This document shows positions 43,013-56,763 of a DNA stretch of 64,000 bases, one piece after another. The notes below the pieces were generated by a model. The model did no database searches. It saw only the letters and a list, made by a program, of their open reading frames with translations, and was not told the origin of the DNA. This DNA is from Aporrectodea caliginosa (taxonomy: Eukaryota > Annelida > Clitellata > Crassiclitellata > Lumbricidae), in NCBI GenBank assembly GCA_020284085.1, contig JACEVL010000482.1, positions 763,001 to 827,000 of the forward strand. The letters run 5' to 3'. The translations under genes were made by a program, and so were the position numbers. Each line of letters begins with the position of its first letter. Position 1 is the first letter of the stretch.

Positions 43013-44226
43013 GCCGTGGACTCAATACCACTGTGATTTTAAGAAACTACCCACTGGTTGGGTTCCCATGGACACGGAATCGAAACACGGCACGGAACTA
43101 GTTCCACTGAACCAAGACAACGAAGACTACAAGACAGTCAGTCGCTACTTCTTCGTCACAATGGATGCAAAGAAGTTTGAAATCAAACAGATATTTGGAG
43201 TGCAAAACCTCGAACTGTGGACGAATTACCAGACGTAAGCAATGATTATCATTGAATCGATTCGTTGTTCATTACTGACAGGGTAATAAGTAGGCCTATA
43301 TACGAAGCGTAGGCCTAGCCTACTTACCTTTTGCCCAAAATGTTTGACAACCATTTTCTTTTGATCACCGCGAATTTTGACAACCAATTTCTGCCGTAAA
43401 AAATTCACGAACTTTTCATTCATCAACAATTATTCCGGAGTTTTCGCTCAGCAAACTTGCTGATATGTTCTTACTTTCTCAGAGATTTGCGACTTTTGCA
43501 GGAATTTCGCTGACTTTTTAAAAATTAAGTCTCTAGACTTCTGTTGCGATCTTTGTGTAATAGAAATTGCACATTTGTGCCTTTCATATTGAAACTCCTT
43601 ACAGGCTCTGCCTACTTTAATACTTTAGCGTCGAGCTGCACTGATTTCGCAGTCACTGCAGTTTTCACTCATCGTTAATTCGTTAAAGTGTCTGATAATA
43701 GCCTAATTATGTCTGGTGTTCGATGTCTGCAGATGCTGCTTTAAATCGAGGGTTTTTGTGTTTGATTCAAAGGAAGAAGAAGAACATGGAGCGGTTCAAC
43801 GGCTCGGCAGGTGAAGTGGGTGTCTTCCACGGAACACCGCAAGAAGAGACAGTCCACTGGATATGCAGCTTAGGATTCGACCAACGCATGAACGGTACTC
43901 ACGGCACAAAGTACGGCAAGGGGGCATACTTTGCCAGAGCGGCCAGCTACAGCCACCATTTTACGAACCCCACTGGCATATCGGGCCTCAGGAGTATGTT
44001 CTACGCGAGGGTGCTGGTCGGACAGAAGGTAGAGGGCAAGAGCGAGTATATGCGCCCTCCTCCCATTGACCCACACGATCCGAAACGAGGACTCTACGAC
44101 ACGTGCGTCGACAACGTTGCTGATTCCGCCATCTTTGTTGTCTTCGATAACAACCAGTCTTATCCAGACTACTTGATCGAATATCGGGAATTAGTGGCCG
44201 CAGCCGGAGCGAAGATCGGAACTTAA
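43013..44226 (+). pseudogene. PARP copy A: catalytic exons only
   Basis: Two exons, 43013-43234 and 43773-44226, joined in phase 2 (donor ACGTAAGC, acceptor CAAAG|G), encode the PARP catalytic domain. It starts PWTQYHCDFKKLP, with LVPLNQDNEDY, and ends at the stop 44224-44226. Visible are the NAD-binding His in VFHGT and the Tyr in GKGAYFA. The third triad position is Ile in SAIFVVF rather than Glu. HYI enzymes such as PARP7/10/12 transfer single ADP-ribose units. The frame is undamaged, but no WWE or start exon was found upstream, where the virus-like cassette and retroelements lie. It may be a truncated duplicate or may use exons outside the window. Confidence 0.7.
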
Positions 44227-44545
44227 TTAACACGTCCCACGCGTTCATGTTAAACTCTGCATCTGCACTCGAAATTTAATGCTCGAGTAATTCAACGAGA
44301 AATCAAATCGGAAACTATAAGACTGCATGCACAGCGAGTGTTGCAAGATTGATGGCTATAGAAGTCGCCTTGGCTAGTCCTAGCCGATATCCTCGGGGGA
44401 CATCACGTGGTGTCCCTCGGGGACTCGGCTGTGTCCCCCTTTCCTCTTTCCTTAATTTTAAGAAATGTCCTCTTGATGTCCCCCGGGTACTTAGCAATGT
44501 CCCTCGGGGACTTGGCCTATGTCGGTCGCTGAGAAGCAGTAGCCT
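44227..44545. other. 3' flank of PARP copy A
   Basis: Non-coding, shared with 58864-59190. It contains several TCCCTCGGGGAC-type short repeats. No polyadenylation signal could be singled out. Confidence 0.5.
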
Positions 44546-44762
44546 AAGAGATCCTGAGTGGCCGAGTGGGTTGGTAGCCCGCTTACCACGCCGGGGGCCC
44601 GGGTTCGATTCCTGGTCGGTCGGTTTATCAGAGATTCATTTCTCGGATCTTTACTGCGGGTGGCTCGGTCGCAATATAAACGTGGAGTACGAGGTTGTAC
44701 TCTCCCTCCGACACTAATCATCTTCGATTAGAAAAAGTGTCGTTAAGCCCAAGTACACACAC
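44546..44762 (+). mobile_element. tRNA-derived SINE, family C
   Basis: GCAGTAGCCT flanks it on both sides (44536-44545, 44763-44772). Copy B of the duplication has the uninterrupted site near 59185 (GAGAAGCAGTAAATGAG). The head GATCCTGAGTGGCCGAGTGG resembles a Leu/Ser tRNA, and box B is GGTTCGATTCC. The body is shared with 27822-27946. Confidence 0.9.
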
Positions 44763-44864
44763 GCAGTAGCCTGAATGAGAAAGAAGAGCAGTAGTACAGT
44801 AGAGTTGATAATGACACGTCGAAGCAGTGATCCCTTCCCTAACATAAAAGAACCAGAGCGCCGG

Positions 44865-45197
44865 TGTGACGAAATAGAGTAGGCCTATCCCCATACATGA
44901 GTATCCCCCTCAGCGAAATGGAGTATTCGGTTTAGTTTGCATTTTTGGCCGTTTCTGAGTGTATTCAATCGTACTTTTTGGATTTATTGTACACATATAA
45001 TATTTTAAGTTGCGTATCTTTATATAGTTTGTACGTCGACCTGAAATTAATTTACTTCGTTTTTGGTGATTTTGACTGGATTTCGTCTTGGCTATCGTGA
45101 TGCGCATAACGATGGGGATAGAATGGTTTATCCCTCCGGGGGATAAATTCATTCATCCCCCCGGATAGTCTTAGGACGGATACTCTATTTCGTGATA
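44865..45197. mobile_element. Ginger-like MITE, copy 2 (333 bp)
   Basis: Ends TGTGACGAAATAGAGTA and TACTCTATTTCGTGATA are inverted repeats. CCGG lies on each side (44861-44864, 45198-45201). Copy B has the empty site with a single CCGG near 59278, which proves the 4-bp duplication. It aligns with the element at 33767-34106. Confidence 0.92.
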
Positions 45198-45263
45198 CCG
45201 GCTTCAGGAGCCATGTTAACCCAGACATATTTTACCGGTACGGCGTTCGGGACGTCCAAAAAG

Positions 45264-46714
45264 CAGAGCCATTTTAAGGAGTTTGGGGACCCTATAGGCA
45301 CAACCCCGAACCGTAAACGTCTTCCAATTTCCGCCGCAATTTCTCAGTCTCTTAATGCATTGCATGTGCATATTTGGCATTTTGTTAAATTTATTGATGT
45401 AGGTGTAGTCCTAAACTGCTAACACAGCTAACACCAATTTTTCAAGGGAAACATGTTTTTAAGGGGGCAAAGTTTTGAATTGTTGTTACGGAGGACTAAC
45501 AAGGGTGCCGAAAGCAACCTATTACGTCACCCTTAGTGCTCGCTCCCGCGATTAAGGGTTTGGCGCGGATCCTAACAGCTGCCAGTGCTTCTGGAAGCAT
45601 GTGACATGATATGGAGCCTGTTTTTATGGTTCTGGGATCCATTTTCAGCTATATCTGAATGTTCATTTAAAAAACGAAACTGTTTGATATTTCAATGCTT
45701 TTATTATTAATTTGTAATTTTTCAGGTTTATCTTGACTAGTTTGGATAAAAAATGAAACTGTCGAAAAATCATAGCCATTCATTGAACTAAGATCATAAT
45801 TTTTTTAAATAGGCCTATTTGTAAAATTCAGAGGCAAATGCCCCCTTGCCGCTCCAGACGCCCATGGCTAACACAGCAATCTTTGTACTACAAGTGTAAA
45901 TAGAAAGTTAATTTAACATACGTTAAAGTTCTTATTGTGAAAATGGCAAATCGGTTATAACAAACAATCATAATCTGCATAATAGAAAGGGTAGAAACTA
46001 TAAAAATAACTTAATGTTAATATATTGGATGTGGAAATGAAGTGACAACAGCAGTTTTAGATTTTGTTAACTTAAATAAGTTTGCCAGTTCACTACCGAG
46101 TACCGACATGATGACATCTAGCCTACTAGGCTAGGATATCTGTGAGAAATTTTATTAGGCCTACGCTTTGTTATAATTTAACATTTTAAACAATTTAGAA
46201 AATGACTAGATTATAAGACTGAGAGAGATTTCATATTAAAAATTCATATTAGCTTACCAAGACACAAAAATTCTTTGATGGCGTAATTAGCGTTGTAGAA
46301 AGCAGAGGAATAAAAGAAAATATATATAAATAAGCCGTGCGGACCAACCGATTTATATATAATTATAAGAGGTCCAACAACCTCTTATATATAAAGGTGC
46401 GGACAGTGCGGCGTGCGCCATGCTTTTAAAATTATTGATTTATTTCAGCGTAACTTCTCTAGCGTTCTGCGCAGACTGAGCTTATTAGGCCTACCAATAA
46501 TAGGCCTATATATTTAACTAAAAAACGTATGTTTAAAGATGTGTTGTTGATCTAACTTTGCAGAATTGCTGGAACTTATTATTACGTTGAGTAATATTAT
46601 CGTATTGTTATTACATGGTCGCGATGTAGTTTTGTTTTTGGGTCGCCGCGGGGCCCCCTGATGCGCAGGGCCCTAGGCACGTGCCTCGCGTGCCTAGGCC
46701 TTAAAACGGCACTG
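45264..46714. mobile_element. hAT transposon, non-autonomous (1451 bp)
   Basis: Ends CAGAGCCATTTTAAGG and CCTTAAAACGGCACTG are inverted repeats matching at 14 of 16 bases. The 8-bp CCAAAAAG occurs at 45256-45263 and 46715-46722. The uninterrupted site is present in copy B near 59337. No transposase frame is present. Confidence 0.93.
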
Positions 46715-46722
46715 CCAAAAAG

Positions 46723-46935
46723 AACAGGAACGCCGTTCCATAGCGTTGCGGTCCCAATCGATCCCTGCGTCGAAGTATCGACGATCATGAATTACGTTGT
46801 TATTCGTTGTGTGTTGATAATAATAAGAATCGTGCAGTTGAACCGTGTTGGTGTCGTCTTCCTATCGAGTGTTACCGATTGATCATTGGTGGTGTCGCAA
46901 AACCCTCTGCTAAACCACGGATGCCGGAACGCGTG
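46723..46935 (+). other. Possible LTR-leader relic
   Basis: GTGCCGTCTTCCTA-like sequence followed by GTGTTAC and ATTGGTGGT resembles the leader of the LTR element near 30080-30120. The paralogous stretch is at 59345-59570. No gag frame follows; a GA repeat does. Weak evidence. Confidence 0.3.
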
Positions 46936-46955
46936 GACATTGGAAAAAACGTCGA

Positions 46956-48271
<1,316 letters not shown>

Positions 48272-48451
48272 CATGGGCGTAGCCATAAAAAATTTCGGAG
48301 GGGGTTTTAATAATTTCGGGCGCGGGGTTTCCATTGCAAATCGTCGCAAAAGTCGTTTTTTATATTTTGCATGTAAAAGCATATATACATTTTTGGGGAA
48401 AACTTATTTGGGGGGTGGTTGAACCCGTAAAACCACCCCCTAAATACGCCA
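48272..48451. mobile_element. hAT-like MITE (180 bp)
   Basis: Flanks ATAGGGCA at 48264-48271 and 48452-48459 are identical. Ends CATGGGCGTAG and TACGCCA are short inverted repeats. A duplicate lies at 63573-63750 and a truncated relative at 33075-33160. Confidence 0.75.
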
Positions 48452-48459
48452 ATAGGGCA

Positions 48460-49919
48460 TGAAAATCACGTGTTTCTTTCGATCTTGTCGCAAGGGCTGG
48501 CCGTAGCCTACCCCTGGATGTAATGCACGTAGGCCTAAGCCTATAATATAAAATATCTGAAATTTCTCAGCGCCAAACAAAAGCAGCGTCAGAGACCATA
48601 ATTATCTTGTGAATATCTCGTGAATAAAATGATGTCCTGTGCTTAGCTTTAGATATGTGGAGTTTCTGATCATCCTAAAAACCGACGTTAGGCCTATATA
48701 TATGTTAACGCTTTGCTAATATAGTATGGCACTACACAAATTAGGAAACTTCAATGCTGTCCCGCAGAAACAGCTCTTGCAAACATGACTTAATGTTCGA
48801 TAAATTATTTCATTACAAATATAATTTATTACCGCTACCGCTGTTATTATTTTAATTAGCGCTGTTATCGGTATTAATAAATTGGTTGACTTTTATTGGT
48901 ATTTATAAATAAATTATATTGGTTGACTCGTGATAAAGATTTTATGTTTAAACATAAATGACGTATTTTCAGAGTTTTGTGTCTTAAATAGGCTATGTCA
49001 GTTTCGATTGTAGACATTAATGAAACTTTGAAACGGAGGTCAGGTTCCAGATGCCTGTAGGTGCGTTTTAGCGCACATCCGGTGAAAAAACTGAATTTGC
49101 AGGCCTGGAATACTACACTGTAGTAGTATATTATATCAGTAAGTTTACTAGTCGTAGTCAGTTTTGAACAACTGCGTTCAAGTTCAAGCGTTACCTACTG
49201 TTGGCAATGTCCGATTTGGCCGGAAGGCGGGGGGTTCGGCTGGACCCCTTATATTCATTACCCACAGTCCTACGCGTGGTCCTACGCGAAACGACTCCAT
49301 AATAACAAAATATATAGTCTTCATTATGTCCAATCGGCCTGGTGTAGATTGATATTATGATATACTTTTTAAGGAATGGGATTATCCTTTAAGATAATTC
49401 AACGACTTGGTCCTTCTCGGCCACCGTATTTTCATCTGCTTTATCACTTGGTTACTATGACAGGCAGGTTCTATGAGAGGGGGTGCAGCCGGCTCATCGG
49501 AGGGCCGGGAGTGATGTTGCCGGCTGTCGGCTGAGCCGGCGGAGTTACCGATCAAGGTCCAGTTGTAAGATTGATAGCCGTTAGTGGAGGAATCTTAGCC
49601 CGCAGTTCCCTGCTAGCCTGCAGTGCCCTTCATATCGTGTAGGTCAATGCTAACGGTTTCTTCCAAGTCTCCTATAGGCCACAGCCCCCATACATTACAC
49701 ACACCCCAATTGAAACGAGTCATTATGATCTCGTTCCCAACATCCCCAGCCTCAGCATCAGGTTAGCTCGTCTGCTGTTTATCTGTCTGACATTATAGAA
49801 CTTATTTTGCAGCCAAAGTTTTTCCATTTCATGCATATATTTCTTTAAGTCTTCATAACTATATAAAAAGTAAAAGTTGTAAATAAGTCGTCAAAAATGT
49901 ATGGTTACAGTCTGTAACT
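48460..49919. other. Non-coding stretch with a short direct repeat
   Basis: About 55 bp at 48165-48215 (GTCAGTTTCGATTGTAGACA) recurs at 48985-49035. No coding signal was recognised to 49919. Confidence 0.35.
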
Positions 49920-49934
49920 TACAGATCAGGAGCC

Positions 49935-50386
49935 TTGAAGGTTTACTTTCTTGTGGAAATATCTAACCATGTCTGCGAGTTTTTTGGAAAGAAAAACTTT
50001 AGCTTTAGCAAGCAAGCTCTAGTCTCCTTTAATGGTCAGGATTTCATAACAGAAATGCAACATTTACCTTCTGTACATAAGGCAACTTTTGGATGTGCCC
50101 AATTAACACCAGTGGACCTGTTGAACTTGTTAACACAGTACAGTCTGTCTGAGCTATTTCCAAATGTTTGTGTGAGCTTAAGTATACTGTTAATTCCGAC
50201 AACAGTAACCTCTGCAGAGAGATCATTCAGCAAATTCAAGCTGATTAAGACTTTTAAGGTCTACAATGTCTCAAGAACGTCTTGTGGATTTGGCCAGGTT
50301 GAGTATTGCCAGAAATATGATTTTGAAACTGTCATCAGAAATTGAGCAGAAAAAGGCCAGGAAAGCTCAATTTTGTTAATCAAATA
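49935..50386 (+). pseudogene. hAT transposase C-terminal fragment
   Basis: The frame contains LFPNVCVSLSILLIPTTVTSAERSFSKFKLIK, the hAT dimerisation motif (P-TVTSAERSFSKLKLIK). A one-base slip near 50258 moves the continuation STMSQERLVDLARLSI into the next frame, ending in a stop near 50386. It is of the ZMYM/general hAT type. Catalytic DDE residues are not present. Confidence 0.75.
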
Positions 50387-50682
50387 AGCTTATTAAGTTT
50401 TGTAAAGTATGAACACATTCTTATTTGTCGCTGTTTGAGAGTGGTAGCTTCCCATGTTTTTCTTTTAATTGAATCTTCACAATTTCATTTGATTGAAGCT
50501 AAACACACAGTGACAGTAAGCAATTGTTTTGTTAACAAAAGTAGCATTGTACTGTAATAATTTACAAATGGTTTTCTGTATGCTTTGTATTGTATATAGA
50601 TATATATATGTGACTATACATACATATATATTAATACTTGTAATGGATGGGTGTTAGGAAGAAAACATAAGGGATGATGGAA
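50387..50682. other. Non-coding
   Basis: AT-rich sequence downstream of the hAT fragment with short TA repeats. Nothing else. Confidence 0.3.
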
Positions 50683-50989
50683 CAGAGGTGGGTAGGCTAA
50701 CTAATCGATGTGATTCTAATCAATTAGCTAAACAGCTAATTCTAATTCTGATCGATTAGCTACGAGATTTTGCTCATTCTAATTCCAATCGATTAGCAAA
50801 TTTCAGTAGCTAATTCCAACTGATTAGCAATTTAACTAATCGATTAGCTGTTTGTCTAAGTTTGGCTATTCTAATTCTAATCGATTGGCTACAAGATTTT
50901 GCTAATTCTAATTCTAATAGATTAGCAAATTTCAGCAGCTAACGATAATTCTAATCGATTAGCAATTTAACTAATCGTGCTCATCTCTG
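50683..50989. mobile_element. hAT MITE rich in ATCGATTAGC motifs
   Basis: Ends CAGAGGTGGG and GCTCATCTCTG are inverted. About ten copies of TCTAATCGATTAGC-like motifs fill the interior on both strands. The 8-bp flanks are only partly alike (TGATGGAA, GCTGGGAA). Confidence 0.65.
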
Positions 50990-51199
50990 GCTGGGAAGGC
51001 CCGTAAGAACGGGGAAGGGGGGGTCAAAAACATTAATGCGGCTGCCGGCTTAGTAAACTTTTATTAGTTCTATGGATTTTCGATCCCCACCCTGATTCTT
51101 TTTTGACAAATCGGACCCTGACTGTTGGTCTTAGAGCAGAAGCAGTCTTCTGTCACCCTTGCTGAATTTGTCAATTACCTTGTTCCAGTTCACAGCTTA

Positions 51200-51345
51200 G
51201 GGGCTTAGGGCCTATTCTTCCGATAACTTCCTTTCAATTGCTGCGATGGAAATGCTGTGCAATCTATCATGCGACATCGTGGATCGCAGGTATGATTTGA
51301 TACGATTCATGAAAGAAAATGATCGCTCGCTTTCGGCGCTTGTGA
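51200..51345 (-). pseudogene. hAT transposase C-terminal fragment
   Basis: The minus frame reads SERSFSFMNRIKSYLRSTMSHDRL then SIAAIERKL, the hAT C-terminal dimerisation helix pair. It is only ~45 residues long. It is independent of the fragment at 49935 because the strand is opposite. Confidence 0.7.
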
Positions 51346-51424
51346 TTGGGACAGTGATAGCGATCTGTAGCATGCACCATTGCAGCACCAAATCTCTTCA
51401 AAACCTGCCCTGAAACTTTACTGG

Positions 51425-51760
51425 CACTTTTTGACTTTGGCGCGGCATTTGACACTGGTCTGAACCCTTCTTTGCTGGTTGAGATCCTTCTTCAGGAGCG
51501 CTCCTCATGTGTAGTTCATGGTTCAACCAGGTCCCCATGGGTCCCCGTCTCCTACGGGTTACCGCGATCAGGTTTCCGTCTTGAGCCCCTCCTCTACTTT
51601 ATCTACACTTCCGACCTTGTGTCGCTTCTTGCTTCCTTGCTGCACTGACCCAGCTATAGGCTATGCAGATGATGTCCAGGGCTCCAGGCTTACTTGTAGT
51701 GCTCCGCCTCTGACGCTATTGCGACCACTCGGGTTATGAGCTAGATCATGCATGGGAGCC
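51425..51760 (+). pseudogene. Non-LTR RT fragment (palm)
   Basis: Motif A is altered (FGAAFDTGLNPSLLVEIL), motif B appears as SYGLP...EPLLYFIYTSDLVSLLASLL, and YADDVQ marks motif C near 51660 in a shifted frame. Stops interrupt it. Confidence 0.65.
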
Positions 51761-52639
51761 CTCAAGGCCTGGATGTCGTCTAGCCGGCTGCGGTCTAACT
51801 CCACTAAAACCAAGTTCATCTGGCTGGCACCCGCCAGCAACTGGCCATGTTAAAAGATATGCAAATCTCAAACTAGACATTTAAATTTTACACTTACCAT
51901 AATTTAACCAGAAAGTTTACACAAGATTCAGTTTAGAGCGTGTTTTGTGGCAAATAAGTCTACCATGAATAGGCCTATCGGTACAAATTTTCTTCATATT
52001 CTGAAACGAAACCGAAAGCGCTCAAATCCTCTTGCAGTAGGCCTACTACGAGTAGGCCTAAAATAGATAATTTGGGTCAGTGGCCCTTTAAAAATTAGGC
52101 CTACAATAGGCTGATAGACGTGAGTTGTTATCAATCTTTCTTCATTCCAGGTAAGTTGTCTTTCATTCAAAGTCTCGCAGGCGAAACAGACAATGGTTTA
52201 AGCAATTCGAACGGCGATGGATGATCAAGCTTCATGTATATTTGGAGTTTCTTGGACACCTTTCAGAATCGGCGTAGGCTTCTGTAAGTAGGCATAGGCC
52301 TACGTGTATTTGGGATAGGAAATTTAGAAGCCACAATGGCGGTCATTCAGTTACGCCTATAGTCTGAATGTAGACCCACCATTTGACCTTTGAACCTTAT
52401 TCCATGAACGATTGGCCTAAGCACTATCGACTAACAATGAATTCATATTAGGCCTGCGTGACCAGCTCAAGCAAATTCCAGATCCCTCTATTTTCCTCAA
52501 CCTAGCTAGACTCTGAATCCATCCATGCATTCACTGCCAATTCTCCTGTGTGATTTTCGACCAAAACCCATAGCTTCTCCAAACATAGCCTATCACTCAC
52601 CTTTCCCGCTCTTATTTCATGCACTTCCGCGATTTTCGC

Positions 52640-53240
52640 AGAATCCGCACTATGCTCGACGCAAAACCGTATCTATCCCCGTTGTTCATGCTAAACTTGA
52701 CTATTGCAACTCGCTCTTACTGAATATAGACACCACCCAAATAAACCGACTTCAGGCTATCCTGAATGCTCTCGCTCGTTCTGTCAAAAAAGGTCCCTAA
52801 CACCATCGTATCGCTCCTGTCCTCAACTGGCTCCACTGGCTTAAATACCTGAAAGAATAGAATACAAAATCCAATCAGTTATACAGGTGAGGCTCCAGGA
52901 TTTCAGGTTTGGGGGTGGGGCTTAAGCTCCAAGCCCTTCCTTTTTGTCCCCTCCTCCCAGAGATTTGCTATGATTTCCCACTTTTGGGGGGAGCTGAGCC
53001 GCAGTTAGCAGGGCTAAGCCCCCTATCCCTCTGGCGCCGCCACTGCACTTATATACAAGATACGATGAATGGGAGGATTGAAATGTGTTGTATAATACAA
53101 CAAATTTCAATCTTCCCATCCATCCTATCTTTGTCAGTTGCTCACGAGCCAAACACTTCGCTCAACCCGCTCCTCTTCCGACCTATAACACTTCTCGGCC
53201 CTTCCGTCACCTCATCACTAAAATATGCTAGTTGAAGTAG
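52640..53240 (+). pseudogene. CR1/L2-like RT C-terminal fragment, split by a MITE
   Basis: VVHAKLDYCNSLLLNID and INRLQAILNALARSV at 52670-52790 match the post-RT region of L2/CR1 elements. VAHEPNTSLNPLLFRP and PSVTSSLKYAS at 53140-53235 continue it. The MITE at 52884-53045 separates the two. The same family is at 15545-15960. Confidence 0.65.
52884..53045. mobile_element. hAT MITE (162 bp)
   Basis: Flanks CAGTTATA (52876-52883) and CACTTATA (53046-53053) agree at 7 of 8 bases. Ends CAGGTGAGGCTCCAGG and CTGGCGCCGCCACTG are imperfect inverted repeats of the CAGTGGCGGCGCCAG type. Confidence 0.85.
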
Positions 53241-53378
53241 GCTGAGTGGCTAACTGGTAATTACCAAGCGAAATTATGGCCCGCTTTTCTTAAAAGTGTA
53301 ATCCCTACCTGTAATTTGATTTTGTGAAGTACCGGTAGCGTTAATAATTTGCTATTTAGAGACACAATTCTGAAGATC

Positions 53379-54143
53379 ATGGACCAGAGGATTCAAAGTC
53401 CACAGATAACAACTGATCCAGTTAGTCCCAAGTCCCGCGGCAACACTAGTAGCGTCACCAGCTCAATGGAAAGCAGAGAAAACTCAGGAAAGGGAGAGGT
53501 TGGAAGAGGAGGCTCGAAACGTAGAGGAGGCGGGACAGGTGATGGCGTTGGTGAGGATGAATTGCTCAAGCGTTCTCGGCAGCAAGGAAGCAGCGGCAGT
53601 TTTTGCAAAGACGACCTTTTCGATTGGGCGCAACCGTCTAAAACTTCAAAAGCTATCAAGAGTTGCGACGAGGGGAGAGGAGGAGGAGGAAAATCAGCAA
53701 AAGTAGGAATTCAAGGAGGGGCGGGAGAAGGAACGAGCGGAGGGTCTTCGGAGGGATCGTTTGAAAACCACAGTTGCAATCTGATTGAGAACTGTACGGA
53801 CCGACACGAAAGCCAGACTCCCTTTCTGTGGAGAGTGAAGCTCAACGGACAGTGGACCCGACTGGTTAAAGAAAACTCAACCATCGAAAAAGCATTCTGC
53901 GATCCGAATGTAGAAGAGTTTTGGGACGTCGAGTCGATTCCGGTGAGTCATTCTATCGATCTAGAAGAATACATATGGCCTATGCGGTGTGTTTGGTTGC
54001 AGTATCTTGCGCTTTGCCAATTGGCTTATAGGCCTACTATTACTACTACTACTGCTACTGCTAGTGCTAATGTTACTGACTGCTACTGCTACTGACTGCT
54101 ACTGCTACTCCTGCTCCTGCTACTGCTACTGCTACTGCTACTG

Positions 54144-54202
<59 letters not shown>

Positions 54203-54212
54203 GCCGCTGTTG

Positions 54213-54302
<90 letters not shown>

Positions 54303-56732
54303 ATAATAATAATAATAATAATACGACATTAAAGAGACTGACCATTTCAGAAATATGCTATACCTAAATAATTTTTGCGAGAGATAATAGGTTAAATTGA
54401 AATGGCAATGACATTTCTTTGAAGATTTCGATACATGGATAATAATTTCGATAATTTAAACTGCATTTTTAAGTTGGTAGCCTATGAAGCCAGCACTGAC
54501 GTCACTAAGACTTTGTGTTTGGGGCTTTAAGCTTTGAGCATGGCGAGTGCGATAGCACGAGCCTATAGTGGGGCCCGGGGGCTTGATTTATTTTTTGGGG
54601 AGGCTTCAGCTTCGTTTGGGGGAGGCCCAACGCTAATTACAACCATGGAAGTCAGGGATCAGGAATTAATTAGCTACACTAGGCTACAATACAACAGTTA
54701 GTGGTATTTGGTGATGCTCCCTTAACAGTTCAGAAGTGCACACTGAAGCCGGACAAATACGCAGAGCCATGAATGCCATGGACTCCTAGAGCGAAAGGCA
54801 GTCTCGATAACAAGAGAGTTGCGAACATGAGGACTGAGGAGGTGGAGGGTTCCAGAAGAAGGGACCGGCAACAGTGAATCAACGCCGGCCAAAGACAAGA
54901 CGTGTACCAGGAACAACGCACTTTCCAGCAGATGTTGCTGAAAGAGATGATCGGCCTTTTACAGAGCTAGACGGTGTAACCATGGAGATAAGTAGGATGG
55001 CAAATAATGCAATCGATTATAGGAGCTCACTTGATGTATCTGCAAAGCAATGTTGATATCGGCTTAAAGAAATGCCTTGCTAGATTTTCACTGGTACCAC
55101 CTGATATGCAAACGCACAACGTTCATTATCATGTGAATGCAACTTTGAGAGATCCTTGAGTCCATGATAGACGCCATGAAATGCTCGTGCAAATGCATAT
55201 CTTGCATTAATGTGCAGTACATAGTATTGACCTATATTGCACAGTTCAGCCAAGATGTGTTCATGCATTTCGATATGCATGAAGGTGTTTCACAGTTTGC
55301 ATTCACACAGCATAATAGGCATTTAAACACAGCTTGAAATCTGCATTTTGTAGTTTATTTTCAGAGGTAGCCTACGTCGCAAAGTGGCTATTAAAACAAT
55401 GTTAAACAGATAAAAAATATCAAATTGAAGCAATCAGATAGCATTCAGCAGATAAACACATAGACAGACAGACTGTGACTGACCGACGCTGAATGACTGG
55501 CTCTGAATGACTGACTGACTGACTGACTGACTGATTGACGTTGACTGACGCTGACTGACACACTCACTCACTCCCTCACCCACTTCAATGGTAAATTAAT
55601 TAATTAATCAACCGATTAACTAATCTAATCTATTAGAAAAAAACTTATATTGCGCCGTTGTCATGATGCTCAATGCATCAATCGATGTTCGCTTCAAGGG
55701 AAATCGTAGTAAAAAGGTAGAAAATTGATGTAATACTGTATTATGCAATTTGGTTACTTCTGCAGCGCCGCTATAAGAATGCACAAAGTATTAATCACGT
55801 AAATGCCAATAAATAACAGACGCTTTTCTACGTCGGCTATGATCTTCTGCTGTTGAGCAGGGAGTGGCTGTCTGCCTGAACTTTACAACGATGGAGGCCA
55901 CTGAATTGGGTCCCATACAGCGACTGTCAACACCATCTTACGTCCAACAACGCAAACAGTTGGACATCACCAGATGGCAGTGGTACTGGCACGATAACAA
56001 AACGCCTCAGCCGTGGAATCCGTATGGACAGGTGACAGCCTTTCAGTTGCCATTCCAGTGTTTCGTCAGTCTATTAAAAATTATATCGATTAAGCAACCC
56101 ATGATACTTGAAGTATGCACAAGGCTGGGCTTAACGCAATAATTTGTAGACCTATAAGCAGTGGCTGAATTCATCTGGATTCCGCTGATTTGAGACTCGC
56201 TCCCCCCCCCCTACAATGGGAGACCCATCAGCTGAAATTTTAGATCTTTGCGCGGTGTTCTTTCTAATTAACTTAAGTTTCTGGCATTTTCTGCGTGTCA
56301 TCACATTTGAAATTTTTATCTCATACCTAGTCTTTTGTAGCATCATCAATTATGTTATTCGGGTCTAATGATTTTAGTAAATGTGTTTTGTTACAATAAT
56401 CATCGAAATGCAGCCAAATGTTTCAAGCATGTTATGTTTTGTCCTCTGCCCAAAAATCAAGTCGGTAATAGCTTCGAAAGATGGTTTTTGCTTAGATAAA
56501 CAGAAATCTGGAGGTCTGCACCTCTGGATGACCATTTAACCACAGTCAGCTATTGCTATGGCAATAGTAGGCCTAGTGTTGTTACAAAATCCCAGTAAAT
56601 TTTTTAACATTTATAATAGGTCTATATCTATGTACAACGTTATTTTATTGAAATAATTTAAACTTTACTTTTTAAAACGGAACATGTTGTAATCGAACTA
56701 ACCTTTAAATATATATAATTATATATATAGGC

Positions 56733-56763
<31 letters not shown>

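Noticed and set aside
44550..44640. tRNA-like sequences at 8060, 27700, 27900, 44550 and 63760 considered as tRNA genes
   Set aside because: Each is the head of a longer dispersed SINE with target duplications or paralogous copies. Complete cloverleaf arms are not evident.
53989..54345. Poly-Tyr/Cys and poly-Val/Ala frames
   Set aside because: They are triplet repeats inside PARP intron 1.
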